This document shows positions 48,346 to 61,115 of a DNA stretch of 64,000 nt, piece after piece. The stretch spans positions 66,164,020 to 66,228,019 of the forward strand of contig NC_059471.1 of assembly GCF_018139145.2 (NCBI RefSeq), written 5' to 3'. Each line of letters starts with the position of its first letter. The first letter of the stretch is position 1. The stretch comes from Gymnogyps californianus (lineage: Eukaryota > Chordata > Aves > Accipitriformes > Cathartidae). The notes under the pieces were generated by a model. That model saw only the letters and a list, made by a program, of their open reading frames with translations, had not been told where the DNA came from and searched no databases. Both the position numbers and the translations under genes were made by a program.

Positions 48346-51300
48346 CACATTTGCAGTTACTACATCTTGTTTCAGCAAATGTGTTTAGACCACAACTACC
48401 CATATAGGCTTTCCAAGGGATTTGGACAGATCTTCCCCTTAAGCTAGATCAGGCACAGGCAGGTAACAGGGCCAGGGCAGCTCTGAGTGATATGCAGCAC
48501 AACTGCAGGTATCTAGACAACCTTCAGGACAAAGGAAGACCTAAGAGTTTGATGAGGAACAGAATTGTTTTAGAGTTTTTAAAGTAACACACCTCAAGCC
48601 CGCTTAGAAGCCCTGCTGATTCGTCCAGGACAAGGGTGGGCAATGTTGTCATCGTCATCTGCTGAACCTACAAATTCCCAGGGCCCAGTTTCAATTCAGA
48701 AAAACATTTAACACATGCTTGAAGCCATTCCGATTCAGGAACCGACAGGCAAGCTTGTCCCGAATACAGCACTGCAAATCAGCGTCTGTCCTGCGGTAGG
48801 ATGTAGTTCACAGGGCTGGTCTATCCAGCTCACCACCTTTCTTCCGAGGAGACAGGAAGGCTGCTCAGAGCCATGGACTGCCCAAAGTCCTCTCTTATCC
48901 CCGCATGCAGCATGGTGCTGAGGCAGCCGTGAATACCTCCCACCTAACTCCAAGCATGAGACTGATGCTCTGCATTAGAAACCCCCTGAGCACATTCCTC
49001 CCCCTGCACTGCATCCCTGCCCCGGCCCGGCCATGCGGCCGGTGACCCACACTCAGACCCCAACCCGTGGGCTGACCTTGGCCCATCCTCATCACCACAA
49101 ACTTCCCGATGACCTGGGTCTGGAGCAAACGCTGTTTTACCAAGCCCTTCTCTCACTCTGCCGTCACTGTTGAGCACTGGAGATGACTGCGGATGCCAGA
49201 GGTTCTTCAGTTTCCCAGAGGAAAGTTGATAAAAGCTCAAAGGCACGAACTTGTAGCTGTAGTGCCTTCCAATAAAACAAGATAGGAAATAAGATTAATT
49301 CATATAACATATTAAAAAAAAAAAATCCTGATTTTTGACATGGCTAATCTGCCCTAGTGACACTTTACAAGCCTTTGTACAAGACAAAAGTAGAAAGGAC
49401 AATTACATAAACTGCATGAAGACAAGAAATAGAAAGTAAAAAAGCCAACAACAATATATCACAAACAGCTCAGTAAATAATAGTGCAATTTTCCCAGCTA
49501 ATAGAATGGTTTAACACCTGAATACACTCACACGCCTGATTAAACACTAACAACATAAACCCATGAAAGAAGATTATAAGTTGTAATATCTCTTTGCAAA
49601 TAATAGCATATTAGCCACTGTTGCATACTTTTCCAATTACATCCCTTTAATTCTTTTCATCTGGAAAACAGTTCACATTATAATAGTCAGCATCATTTGT
49701 GTTTTAAAACAAGCGATTACTTTGTATGCAGTGTATATTGCCAAATTGCAGGTCTCTTTCTATATATATCTAAGTATACTTTCAAAATTAATAAAATCAG
49801 TAATTGGTAATGCAAGTTACCTTTAACTTGGCTTTCTATGAAAAATGTTTAAAATTCAACAAACTATTGCTCCCTGTCACACTGGACACTTTTCCCAGAC
49901 CTTTTTCCTTTTTCTTACCGCAGGTTGCCAGGAGCGTGAATTATACCTAACAGCAGCACCCTCACATTTACCAAAATGCATGAGCCTGCCCAGATCCACG
50001 TCCATACAGCTTTGTTTAGCTTCTGTTCAGTTGACTTGAAACAAGCGTGGGGTGGCTTGGAAAGAAACGTGGAAAGCCAAAGCCTCTGGTTTCAGTCACC
50101 GCAATCTCCCTTCACTACCTTTTCTAATCAATCACCTCTATCCCTTCTCTTTTCTATCCACCTCCAGCTATGCAATTCACTGCCTCTTCTTGCTTGGACA
50201 TTCAACAACTGTAATTTACTGACCTTCAGGCCTGCCCTCCTGCTTGAATTACTCTGAAAACCCTGGTTAATTTGAAAATCCCCCAAGTGAGGCAAGAGAA
50301 GAGAGCCCCCACAGATTATTCTTGCTCTGGAAATTTAAGCTAGTAAACAAACTTTCCAACGCAATGGCAAAACACTGGAAAGGTGCAACTCAGTGCACTG
50401 TAGCATTTCTACTGCTGGAGCTCTTTAAGGACAGGATAAACAAACATTTCTCAGGAACAGTTTGGGCATACTCCATCCTGTTTTAGTGCACCAAGTGAGA
50501 CTCCGTCATCTGCTGCATTTCCATGATTCCTTTGGAGCACAGAGCGCTGTGGTAAATGAAGCTTGGGGCTGAGCCAGTACAGCAATTTATGTGTTTCAGA
50601 GGGTGTTCAAAGTGAGGAGGAAAATCAGCCCAGTCTTTTTAAAGCATACTGTTTGAAAAGAGGGGATACTCATTCACAAAAGGTAGCCTAGGTGGAAGTA
50701 TCTGTTAGGAGCAAAGGTAGTCTACTTTGCAGATAATGGCTTTCTCTTTTCTTCTTAATTTTGTATTCCAGCAATTGAGGCATATTAAATTGTGGTCATG
50801 ATTTATTCACCATCATACAGGGAAGACTGTATTTTAAAATTTCTCCATACTCTTCTAAACCATTGGATATTGGCTATTTACTAAGACAGACCAAGGATGT
50901 TCTGGACCAGTCTTCATAATCAATATGGCTAATCCTAAATTTCCTACCAAGAAAGTTCAAATAGGTTAGATTTTTTCCCTTTCACTTTTTTGACTCCTAG
51001 AATTTTACAATTTGCAGGGTCTTTTTTGTCAATCTATCTACTAATACGCCTCTAGTTAATTTACTTATTTTCCAGTGGGTTTCACAGCAAGGTATTTTTA
51101 AACTACTCTCATAACTGAGCCAAAATCAGAAAAATCAGAAATGACATCCCCACTGTTTCTAGTGATCACTTTTCCTAAACAGTAAACTCTCTCTGGGGTG
51201 GATTATCCAGTTTTATCCTGATAGCACCCCACACACCTCTTACCAAACAGCTCTTAGTGTGCTAAAAAGCCTTATTGGACAAAGTTTCCTTGGAGACAGA

Positions 51301-52039
51301 GCAGAAGATTTAAAAAAAAAAGAAGAGGAAATGTAAAGCCTGACAGATTCATGAACAAAAAGTCAACACATTTTGGTGGCCTGCAAAAGGGAATTGAACC
51401 TGACTCTAGTCCACTTCTACCACCTCTACAGGAATGAGGACAATTATCAAAGGAGACAGATTAGCTAGTTTTTCTCTCTTTCTTATAGAGAATGATGGAT
51501 ACTTGCTGCTAGTTTATTCTGCATTTTTGTTTTCTTGTGCAGAACTATGGGTCTGTACAGAGATGGTGTTAGAATTGAAAAGCAATACAAAAGGACGAAT
51601 AAAAAAACAATTGAAAAAGTAGGAGAAGGCTTGAAAATAGTTGCCTGGTGTAACCTCACACCCAGCACACATCTCAAGAGTAACAACAGTAGCTAACCGA
51701 GAGCTGACACCATCTACCAGAAAGCTCGTCCGTCACAGACTTGTAGATGCTCTAGGTTAGGAGGGTCTTTTATCGTTGTTATTATTAAAATAGGTGGGTA
51801 CAAAGATAAGACAATTATGTCTACAGGACCCAATGAAAATGTAAATTTTGTTCACCTTTTGCTACCTGCTCAGCTGAGAACTGTTTTAAGCTTCGCATTT
51901 CTCTTAAAGGCTCTGGATGAATTTATGTTGACTGCAACCATCTTAACATTTATCAGGGTAAGCATAGACTATATAAAAATGTACAGACTTCTGATTTAGT
52001 GCAGTAACTGAGGACTGCAAGAAGGATGTTTTAGAAATG
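48346..52039. other. Unique non-coding sequence with a possible conserved element
   Basis: The part at about 48890-49100 is GC-rich (GCCCCGGCCCGGCCATGCGG region) with overlapping frames. The part at about 49430-49760 is AT-rich, repeat-free and dense in TAAT/ATTA words (CAGTAAATAATAGTGC near 49472-49487), resembling a conserved enhancer. No gene recognised. Confidence 0.3.
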
Positions 52040-52230
52040 TCGATGTTGGGCTGGAAGGTGCCTCAAGAAGTCATCTAGTCCATTTCCCATGGACTGCTGT
52101 GAGATCAAGATGGCACCTCCAGGTGGACATTGCTCAGGCATGGCCATAGCATATACAAATGAAGCAACAGCAGGCAGGAGTTTGAGACTGAGTGACCTAC
52201 ACCACTCCAGAGCAGGGTTCAACTTAGCTG
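52040..52230 (-). mobile_element. CR1 3'-end relic
   Basis: The plus strand has TTGGGCTGGAAGGTGCCTC followed by AAGAAGTCATCTAGTCCATT, the antisense of the CR1 3' UTR just before its tail (as in the copy at 12780-12830, TTGGGTTGGAAGGGACCTT). The terminal octamers are not recognisable. An old 5'-truncated insertion with an approximate right boundary. Confidence 0.6.
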
Positions 52231-52689
52231 TCCTCACCAGCAGGCCACAGTTTGCCAAGCTGGTCTGTTCTCAGAAAATCAACTTGCCTGAATTATTTTA
52301 GGAATCTTTTGTTTACAATTAGCCTACAAAGTTTTTATGGCAAGTTAAGCTTCTTGACAACTTCCCACAGGACAGGACAAGATAATCATCTGTCCTCTTA
52401 GGTACTGCAAGACCACTGTCATGGCAGTCTTCCTTGCTTACCTCTTTCTTGAATTCTAGGGTGCAAAGCCAGTCACGGGATTCCACTGCAAGCTTCACCA
52501 GCATTTCCCCAATCTCTTACATTTGATGTTTCTTCTAAGACAACCCAGAATTAGGTGCTTCTAGAAGAGGATCATGTCACTGATTCAGATTAGGCTTCTG
52601 ATTTCCTGGAAACCCATGATCCCTCCCTCTGATGCTGCTACTTCAAGAGATAATACATGTTGTCCACATTTGTGCATCGATTTCTTCTT

Positions 52690-52848
52690 CTTACTTGTAG
52701 TGTTATGCACTTTGCATTGAATTTGTTCTTTTTTTAACATCAGGTCATCTCTTCAGTTTGTCAAAATCATTCTGGATTATGAATCTGTCCTCCAAAGTGC
52801 TTGACAGACAGCCCCAAATTTCATCTTACGAAAATTTTATACTCGTAT
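52690..52848 (-). mobile_element. Old CR1/L3-like LINE relic
   Basis: The plus strand reads antisense to the ORF2 segment just after the reverse-transcriptase active site: CACTTTGCATTGAATTTG, then CAGTTTGTCAAAATCATTC, then TGTCCTCCAAAGTGCTTG and CCCCAAATTTCATCTTACG, in the order expected for L3/CR1 elements. No open frame remains. Confidence 0.6.
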
Positions 52849-52854
52849 GTTGCC

Positions 52855-53115
52855 TTTCAATATCAAGGCAGTTAATTGAAATATTGCATGAATGTTAGCT
52901 GTGAATATAACAACTGGACAGTTTGAAAAAGCTGTGTATGACTTAAGCATAGGAAAGTCTACAATGTGTATCTGTCTGTACAGCTTTATGTAGCAATATG
53001 GAGCATTTAGTTGCCCTGACCTTTTTCAGCAAATTCTAGTGCTTTTCAAGTTGCAGTAATTAGTGCATTAATGTGAACAGCTTCCATTGAAAAACTCACC
53101 AGGAAGTTATTAAGT
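52855..53115. other. Candidate conserved non-coding element
   Basis: Repeat-free, AT-rich, with CAGTTAATTGAAATATTGCATG near 52869-52890 and CAGTAATTAGTGCATTAATG near 53054-53073, words typical of homeodomain/POU binding. By-eye call only. Confidence 0.3.
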
Positions 53116-53473
53116 AATAGCAGTGGAAAGGTTAAACTGCTCAGAAATCCTCAAACATTAAATATGCTGAGTACTCACATCTCAGTGATCTGTTTTTATC
53201 TTAGATCTGCAACTGGCTCAGGGCAAGTCTGTACCCTACAAGAAATTTCCTAAACAGGTCTAGTAAAACATTGTTGTCTCAAACAGAGATATTTAAGACC
53301 TGTTCAAAGCATATTGTTGTAGTTGTGGCTCATATGGTTCCTGATGTTGCTACTAATGTTTCCTTCTACATCAAAACTAACTTTAAAATATATACCTTTA
53401 AGATATATACCTTTTTGTTCTTGCCTCTTTGCTGCACTCACTTGCACTTGTGCCAGCATTGCTGGTAGCTTGG

Positions 53474-54626
53474 TGTATTGGGTTTGCATGGCAAGGTTTT
53501 GGTAGCGGGGGGGGGCTACAGGGGTGGCTTCTGTGAGAAGCTGCTAGAAGCTTCCCCTATGTCCCATAAAGTTAATGCCAGCGGGTTCCAAGACGGACCC
53601 GCCGCTGGCCAAGGCCGAGCCCATCAGCAACGGTGGTAGCGCCTCTGGGATAACGTATTTAAGAAAGGGAAAAGAAGTTACAGGGGAGTTGCAGTTGCAG
53701 CCAGAGAGAGAGGAGTGAGAAGATGTGAGAGGAACAACTCTGCAGACACCAAGGTCAGGGAAGAAGGAGGGGGAGGAGGTGCTCCTGGCGCTGGAGCAGA
53801 GATTCCCCTGCAGCCCGTGGCGAAGACCATGGTGAGGCAGGCTGTCCCCCTGCAGCCCATGGAGGTCCACAGTGGAGCAGATATCCACCTGCAGCCCGTG
53901 GAGGACCCCACGCCAGAGCAGGTGGATGCCCGAAGGAGGCTGTGACCCCATGGGAACCCCACCCTGGAGCAGGCTCCTGGCAGGACCTGCGGACCCGTGG
54001 AGAGAGGAGCCCACGCTGGAGCAGGTTTGCTGGCAGGACTTGTGACCCCGCGGGGGACCCACGCTGGAGCAGTCTGTTCCTGAAGGACTGCACCCTGTGG
54101 ATGGGACCCACGCTGGAGCAGTTTGTGAAGAACTGCAGCCCGTGGGAAGGACTCACGTTGGAGAAGTTCGTGAAGGACTGTCTCCCGTGGGAGTGACCCC
54201 ATGCTGGAGCAGGGGAAGAGTGTGAGGAGTCCTCCCCCTGAGGAGGAAGGAGTGGCAGAAACAACATGTGATGAACTGACCCAAACCCCCATTCCCTGTC
54301 CCCCTGCGCCGCTCGGGGGGGAGGAGGTATAGAGAATCAGGAGTAAAGTTAAGCCTGGGAAGAAGGGAGGGGTGGGGGGAAGGTGTTTTAAGATTTGGTT
54401 TTATTTCTCATTATCCTGCTCTGATTTGACTAGTAATAAATTAAACTAATTTTTCCCCAAGTCGAGTCTGTTTTGCCCATGACAGTAATTAGTGAGTGAT
54501 CTCCCTGTCCTTATCTCGACCCATGAGCCTTTTGTTTCATTTTCCCTCCCCTGTCCAGTTGAGGAGGGGGAGTGATAGAGCAGCTTTGATGGGCACCTGG
54601 CATCCAGCCAAGGTCAACCCACCACA
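53474..54626 (+). mobile_element. Solo LTR D, second avian ERV family, with internal tandem motif
   Basis: A 1153-bp LTR from TGTATTGGGTTTGC to CAACCCACCACA, flanked by a 5-bp duplication with one mismatch (CTTGG 53469-53473, CCTGG 54627-54631). The probable TATA-like box is TATTTAAG at 53656-53663 and the polyadenylation signal AATAAA is at 54435-54440. Between them, seven degenerate units built on CACGCTGGAGCAG start near 53909, 53960, 54012, 54060, 54109, 54154 and 54200, a spacing of about 45-52 bp. Because the repeat lacks stops, long frames appear on both strands, the largest being 204 codons on the minus strand (54292-53678). These are by-products; no gag, pol or env is present. Confidence 0.88.
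53909..54215 (+). repeat. Degenerate ~48-bp tandem motif within LTR D
   Basis: Seven units, each containing a CACGCTGGAGCAG-like core and a GACTGCAGCCCGTGG-like companion. The spacing is irregular, so units have diverged or been trimmed. The GC content is well above that of the flanking genome. Confidence 0.8.
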
Positions 54627-57159
54627 CCTGGATAAGCTCCAAGGCAGATGACTGAAATGACCTGCGTTGAAAATAAATGAAGACAAGAAGTTCATCACAC
54701 CGTCCCAGCAATCTTTGTCAGGACTCGCTGGAGGTAAGGGCAAGTACCCTTGCTCTGCCGCAAAGACAGCAGAACCACAAGGCCGCCAAACCTTGCACTT
54801 GCTACTACAGCAAGCATCATCCACACTTGGTACTGGGGGAATGGAAATGCCAGTGAGAATTAAGCTCCCAGCTGGACCCCTAATAATCTTTTAAAAACAA
54901 CAACATCAAGGCATGGAATCAGAAGCATCAAATACTAACCAAGCTGAAAAGTAGGATTAACGATTCTTAGTCTGGATGGTGTACTCTAGAGCCATACCTG
55001 GGACCCAACCAGAGCATATGCCTCTGCAGAAGGAAAAAAAGAAAAAGAAAAAGGTAAAAAAAGAAAGGGCGACCTTTTGCCTGAAACAGTTGCTCCATGG
55101 GAGTTACCCTGGGTATGTGGCAGTGGAAAGAGTCAGGAAGCAGACCTGCAGCATCTGAACTGAACCGCTTGAAGTCAATTCATTAAAACAGAAAGCCTCC
55201 TGGCATGTTAGCAGCTTCAGTTTTATTCAACTCATTCCTTACAAATAAGCTTTGGAAGAAACACCGTATAATGATATAAAAAAGGAAATACATACATACT
55301 TTATTTTTCATATGTATATGGCATGCCTCCCTACTCTGGAGGTGGATACCAAGGGAAGGCAACAAGGTAAGAGCAAAAACCTAAGTAGTCACTGTTCACC
55401 CAGTGAGGATCTGAGCACCACTTCAAACAGCTAGAATCTCTTGAAATGGATGGGGGCAGTTGCACGCTAGAAGATTGTCTTGCACATAGAAAGTCTGTGG
55501 TCCAGCCTACAAACTCTTCCATGAGCCCTGCTCTCTGCAGCCGTTACACACGTCAGAGCCCTGGTGACAAAGCAGTTGCACGAGCGTTTGTGTCCTTCCC
55601 ATTCACTTATTAATATATTTTTTTCCCTAGGCTTCATATTCTTGCCTTCTGTTTACCCTCCTGCATTGCAGCGGTGTGGCTGGCTGGGACGCATTTCAGG
55701 TGTCCCCTTTATGGAGGCGGGCAGGGCCCCTCACCATCCCTGCTTCCCCCTCGGTCCCCACTTGGGGATGCCCTGAAAGCAGCTGGCCTGGAGCACCCGG
55801 TGGGTGCCACAGCAGTTGGCGTGGGGCCGGTGAGGGGGTCAGGTCACGACACGCTGCTCCCTGCCGCCTGGTTGTTGTTAAACAGAAACGTGTTAACAGC
55901 GTATGCTCACTGCCCGCCTTGCACAGTGTTTCTGTTGTAATTACAGAAAAGGCGCGGAGTGAAAACAGTGTGTCTAACAAAGTGCTCGTGTGATGCAGCT
56001 GTATCCGCTCTTAATCCTGCATTAATGCCTCATCAAAAGAGTACTGTACTTTCCGTTTGTTTCATTTACCGAAGGTCAGCATACTTGGAAGCTATTGTCA
56101 TACAGCATTGCAGACTTTTTACATATTTCTCTGGTATTGTTCCAAGCTATCGTGTATGCAAATGAGTCAATTGGTATGCAGATTGTCTATCATTAAAACC
56201 ATTTCAAAATCAGCTTTGTCGTTGGTTTAGCGTTGGAGCTCACATACCCTTCCTGAATATAATGCGCTGTTCTGCATGGGTGCAGTGAGGTGGTTGTGCC
56301 AACCTCACGTGGGACCCGGTCCTGGTTTTCATATTGGCAGAACTTCCACTGAACTGAAGGGAAATTTTCCCCGGGGCCAGGCCTGCAAGCTGAAGTCCTC
56401 TGCTTACACTGCCTTCTCTCTGTGAACCATGTAGGCTACATGTGGCCACACCAGTGCCTGTGCCTTTCCCTCCTCTCCTCCTCTGTTCGCTGGGTTGTGT
56501 TTTGCCTCAGTGTGCGTTTGTTAAAAAGGCTGCAAAAGTTTTTCCTAGCCACCTTGGAAGAGGTGTCAGCCCTGGAGCTGGTCCCGTGTTTCCAGGTGGC
56601 ACTTCTCCCGCAGCTGCCGGTGCTGCCTGCGCCAGCATCTGCCTTGCTGCCGGTGGCGCTGAACCCGCATCGTCATCCAAACACATCCAAAGTTCACACA
56701 CACACATGGCGGAGTGTTCTGCTTTGTTTTTACTATTGAATTTCAGCTTCGAGCAAGAAATAGCGCTTCAAAAAATAAAGGCTGCTTGCCTTTTCTGTCT
56801 ATTATCTTCACACAGTTGTTTAGCGTTTCCTCTGGGGGTTTTTTTGGCAATTCCTATTCAGGTATCACAAGGTCTTGGTGCAGAACCTGGATTGACTCAT
56901 CTACAAAAACTATTTTAATGACTTCTATGTGAAAAAAAAAGTATTTTTATTTGCAACTGCATTGTAGATATGTCAAATGGCATAAAAGTCTTCTCTCTTT
57001 AACAAGTGAACTATATAATCATAATCGGAATAAAATGAAAGTAAAAATTAAAAACTACATTTATATAAAAAGATTCAATGACAGGAAATGTTCATTTTAA
57101 CAATGTGCAATTTATCAGGGGGTTTAGAAGAACAGGAAATGTAGATATACAATTCTTAC
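54627..57159. other. Unique non-coding sequence, no gene called
   Basis: An A/G-rich run lies near 55030-55068. A GC-richer part at 55660-55860 and again at 56440-56690 produces overlapping frames (longest 158 codons, 56442-56918) without a recognised domain. The segment 55870-56230 is listed separately. Confidence 0.4.
55870..56230. other. Candidate conserved non-coding element with octamer
   Basis: Repeat-free, balanced composition, with a perfect POU octamer ATGCAAAT (56156-56163) directly followed by GAGTCA, an AP-1-like half, and further TAATTAC- and CATTAA-type words. Of the candidate elements here this one looks most like an enhancer. Conservation untested. Confidence 0.35.
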
Positions 57160-58658
57160 CAATAGTGGAGGAGAGCTGAGTTAGGGACCATCTGTACAAA
57201 CCCAGTGTTTACAAGTCTATGGGACCTGATGAGATGCAGCTGAGGGAGCTAAAAGAGTTGGCTGACCTCATTGCAAAACCACTATCATCTCTGAAAGATC
57301 ATGCAGGTCAGGGAGTTCCAGACAAGTAGGAAAGGGCTAATATTATGTTCATTGACAGAATAACAAAAAGGAAGATCTGGGAAGCTACACACCAGCCAGG
57401 CTCACTTCTTTCCCTGGGAAAACTGTGGATTGAGCCCTCATGGAAGGTATTTCCAGGCAAATGAAGGACAAGAAGGTGACTGAGAAAAGTCATATGGTGG
57501 ATGATAACCTTCTATGGTGAAACAACTTGCTTGGTAGATGAGGGGAGAGCTGTAGAGAACACTACCTTGATTGTAGCAAGGCATTTGACAGCATCTCCCA
57601 AAACATCCTTGTTGACAAGCTGGAAAGTTATGGACTGGACAGATGGACCAGAAGATGGATAGAAAACTGTCTGAACTGCTGTGACCAAAAGTGGTGTTTA
57701 ATGATTCAAAGTCAAACTGGCAGCCACTCGCAAGTGGAGTTCCTCAGGAGTCAATGCTGGGTTCAACACTAACCAAAGTTTTACAAACAGCATGGATTAA
57801 CAAGTTTAAATGCACCCTTGCCAAGACTGCAGATGACACCAAACTGGGAAAAAGCCACCATGCAGATAGACCTCAACTGGATGGAAGATTGGGCCAACAA
57901 GAATTGCATGAGATTTAAGAACAATAAATTTAAAGCCCTGTACCTGACAGAATAATCCCAAGCAGCAGTACAGGCGGGGGTCTGACTGGCTGGAAAGCAG
58001 CTCTGCTGAAAGGACCTGGGGGAAGGCAAGCTGAACATGAGCCAGCAGTGTGCCCTGGCAACAAAGGTGGCAAACATCCTCCTGGGCTCCCAAGCCCACA
58101 GTCAGCAGTTCCAGGGATGTGATTATTCCACTGCTGTTGGCACCTGGAATATTTTGTCCAATTTTCATCCCCTGAGTTCGAGAACAACATTGAAAAACTG
58201 GGGAGGGTCCAGTGGATGGCCACAAAGATGACTAGAGGACTGGAGAACATGATATGAAGAAAGGTTGAAAGAACTGAGTTTTCTCAGCGTAGAGAAGAGA
58301 AAGCTCAGGAGACATTTAATCACAGTCTTCCCATACCTAAAACAGAGTTATAGAGGAGATGGAGGTGCTGTCTTCACAAGGATGCACAGTACCAAGATGA
58401 GAGGCAATGGACATGAGTTGCTTTGGGAGAAATGCTGTCTGGATACAAGAAAAAAAACTTTGCTGTGAGAACAATTAAACATTGAAATATGTTGGCCAGA
58501 CACATGGTAGAATCTCCCTCACTAGAACTACTCGAGACTTGTCTTGTCAGGGCCCTGGAAAACTTAACTAAAGGCTCTGCTTTCAGCAGAAGGTTGGAGC
58601 AGATGATCTACAGAACTCTCTTCCAACCTGGACTTTTCTGTAATTTCTATGGTTTCCA
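57160..58658 (+). mobile_element. CR1 LINE, longest copy, decayed ORF2
   Basis: Plus-strand CR1 of about 1.5 kb. Around 57575-57685 a frame shows the reverse-transcriptase motif-A region (DCSKAFDSISQNILVDKL, then RWIENCLN). Around 57815-57850 it shows the active-site block with ADDTKLG, the preceding aromatic residue being replaced. C-terminal ORF2 segments follow (LSFLSVEKRKLRRHLI at about 58275, TKMRGNGHEL at about 58395), and the 3' UTR ends near CCAACCTGGACTTTTCTG. Stops and frameshifts break the frame in several places, so it is dead. Divergence exceeds that of the inner CR1 at 12750. Confidence 0.88.
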
Positions 58659-59879
58659 CCACAGTAACGGCAAAATAGCACGTAAGCTATGCAAAAAATC
58701 TAAGTTAGGCACATGAACAGCCACTGGAACAGCCACCATCTTAGACGACTTAATGGAAATACACTCTTGGAGTTGGAAACCACCTCCCAGCATCCCCTGA
58801 AAAAGCTTAGCATTACTTAAGGACAAGGCTATGTGCACTAGTCCAGATAGCCAGTCACTGTAGAGATTCTGTCTGGAGAGATCCTCTTTTCACTCCTGTG
58901 GGGGGAAATTAACCAAAATAGGCACATGCTCATAAAATCCTGTGAAGGCTGAAGAAGTCATCAGTCATTAAGCTAGGAATAATACAATACAATAATCCCA
59001 TAAATTTGGGATGTTCTGGTCAGTGATAAAGTATTGGCCGGTCACAGTAATTCTGACACTACACAGAGCAGAAGCTGTGCAAGTGATGGGCCCTGTGTGA
59101 TGTCGAATAGCAAGGTCACCCGTGTCTCGGGGTCCCAGCTTCTCTTCCAGCTGGATGCGTCGTTTCCCATGCTCTGTTGCTTGCAGAGTAGGCGGTACCA
59201 CGTGGTCCTATAGCACTGGAGACATGCTATGTCAGATGTCAGACCTTTGTAGTTCTTGCTTTTTGACCTCATACACAGACCCATTTCTTATCGCAAGATT
59301 ACATTTTGCTTACACTCCCAAATACCCACTTCAGAATCATTTACAGGGAGGTTTGTGCCACCTTGCCACTCTACTGCAAGCATTTTCACTGGTAATAACT
59401 ACCGCATGCCCTTGCAGTTTCATTAAGTAACATATTTTAGGATTTGCTTCTCTGTCACAGAGGTCTTCTAGATGTACAAGAGATCCTTGACATATCTCAC
59501 ACGCATCCCGGCTGCTGTCAGTGTCCACACTTGTGTTGTTATGCTATTCCTGTAACTGAGGAAAACAGTACACCATTCTAGGACCATCAATTTATTTGTA
59601 GATATTCTAAAATATCCTCAGTACGACACTATGTGAAGGTTCAGTCTTCTCAATTTCAGCGTTGCAAAGGCATGTTTAGTACAAATTACTGTACAAATTA
59701 CTAAAGTAAATTTACGTTGGGAATAATTTCTGTACTTATTTGACTTGGGGCAATTCCACGGTAAAGCAATAAAAAGGTATTTATTTGAAATAATAAAAAT
59801 TTACTTTAAAATATTTTATTCAGGTGAGATTTGACTTAAAATGTTCTCTTAAGAAACTCAAAGAGCAAACTGTGAAGAT
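58659..59879. other. Unique non-coding sequence
   Basis: Lies between two CR1 copies. No repeat family or gene recognised. Frames of up to 102 codons on both strands without signatures. Confidence 0.5.
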
Positions 59880-60606
59880 ATAAAAGCAAAACCATCCAGA
59901 GGGACCTGGACAAGCTCGAGAAGTGGGCCTGTGTGAACCTCATGAGGTTCAACAAGACCAAGTCCAGGGTCCTGCACATGGGTTGGGGCAACCCTCAGTA
60001 TCAATACAGGCTGGGGGATGACGGCATTGAGAGCAGCCCTGCTGAGAAGGACTTGGGGGTACTGGTGGATGAGAAGCTGGACATGAGCTGACAATGTGCA
60101 CTCGCAACCCAGAAGGCCAACCATATCCTGGGCTGCATCAAAGGAAGCGTGGCCAGCAGCTGGAGGGAGACGATTCTGCTCCTCTACTCTGCTCTAGTGA
60201 GACCCCACCCGGAGTACTGCATCCAGCTCTGGAGCCCTCAGCACAGGAAAGACATGGACCTGTTGGAGCAGGTCCAGAGAAGGGCCACAAAAATGGTCAG
60301 AGGGCTGGAACACCTCTCCTATGAAGAAAGGCTGAGAGAGTTGGGGTTGTTCAGGCTGAAGAGAAGACTCCGTGGAGACCTTATTGCAGCCTTTCAATAC
60401 TTAAAGGGGACTTATAAGAAAGATGGGGACAAGCTTTTTAGCAGGGTCTGTTGCAATAAGACAAGGGGTAACGGTTTTAAACTAAAAGAGGGTACATTTA
60501 AACTAGACATAAGGAAGAAAATTTTTACGAGGGTGGCGAAACACTGGAACAGGTTGCCCAGAGAGGTTGTGGATGCCCCCTCCCTGGAAACTTTCAAAAC
60601 ATTCTG
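59880..60606 (+). mobile_element. CR1 LINE fragment, 5'- and 3'-truncated
   Basis: Plus-strand CR1. It begins at the segment CAGAGGGACCTGGACAAGC, passes AACCTCATGAGGTTCAAC, and contains a 152-codon frame (60149-60607) that is the ORF2 C-terminus ([55 protein letters not shown]). Similarity ends at about 60606 inside the last ORF segment, so the final codons, the 3' UTR and the octamer tail are missing here. This is unusual for CR1, which is normally 5'-truncated with an intact 3' end. Confidence 0.9.
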
Positions 60607-61115
60607 AAGTGTGAGTTGAGAGGATGGAGGAGTTACTGTAGGAATTGAGGAAAGCGTGATGGGTCTATTTCAGTCTGTGTGAACTGTAAGACTTGTAAAC
60701 TTGAGCTTTTAGAAGCCTGTGTGGATAAATTGCTTATGCAGTGGGAAGGGATCGATCAGAGCCACGCTGTAATGACACTCCATGTCACACTTTGCGTTTG
60801 CTGGTGAGCTGCAGAGCTGGTCCAGAGCCTCTTCTACCCATTCCATTCCAAGCTGAGCCCCAGAGGCTGTTGCTACCCTAGTTTTAAAATTACTGCTCAG
60901 AGTTGTGCTCTGCAGATATTGGTATCCAGATGTCAGGAACTGGTGAGTGTCTTCAGCTCATGCACGAGCCCTGCCTGCAGCTGGGGAAGTTCAAGGCAGG
61001 AATGATGTTGAAAACAACACTGGCGGCCCTTTCCTCATGCAGGAAATCAGGTCACAATGCTGACTCTGTAGGTATTGCTATTGGTGCTTAATCTTCAGTC
61101 TGCAAACTGTCATAT
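60607..61115. other. Unique spacer between two CR1 pieces
   Basis: About 0.5 kb with no repeat family recognised. It separates the 3'-less CR1 from a CR1 3' end in the same orientation. Confidence 0.45.

Noticed and set aside
53678..54292. 204-codon minus-strand frame, the longest in the window
   Set aside because: It lies wholly within LTR D over the stop-free tandem motif and overlaps long frames in other phases, so it follows from repeat composition.
55030..55070. Lysine-rich frame in an A/G run that could look like a coiled-coil exon
   Set aside because: Simple A-rich repeat with no splice acceptor before it and no composition beyond the run.
56442..56918. 158-codon frame rich in Ala, Leu and Pro
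   Set aside because: GC-richer local composition explains the openness; overlapping frames on both strands are also open and none has a known motif.
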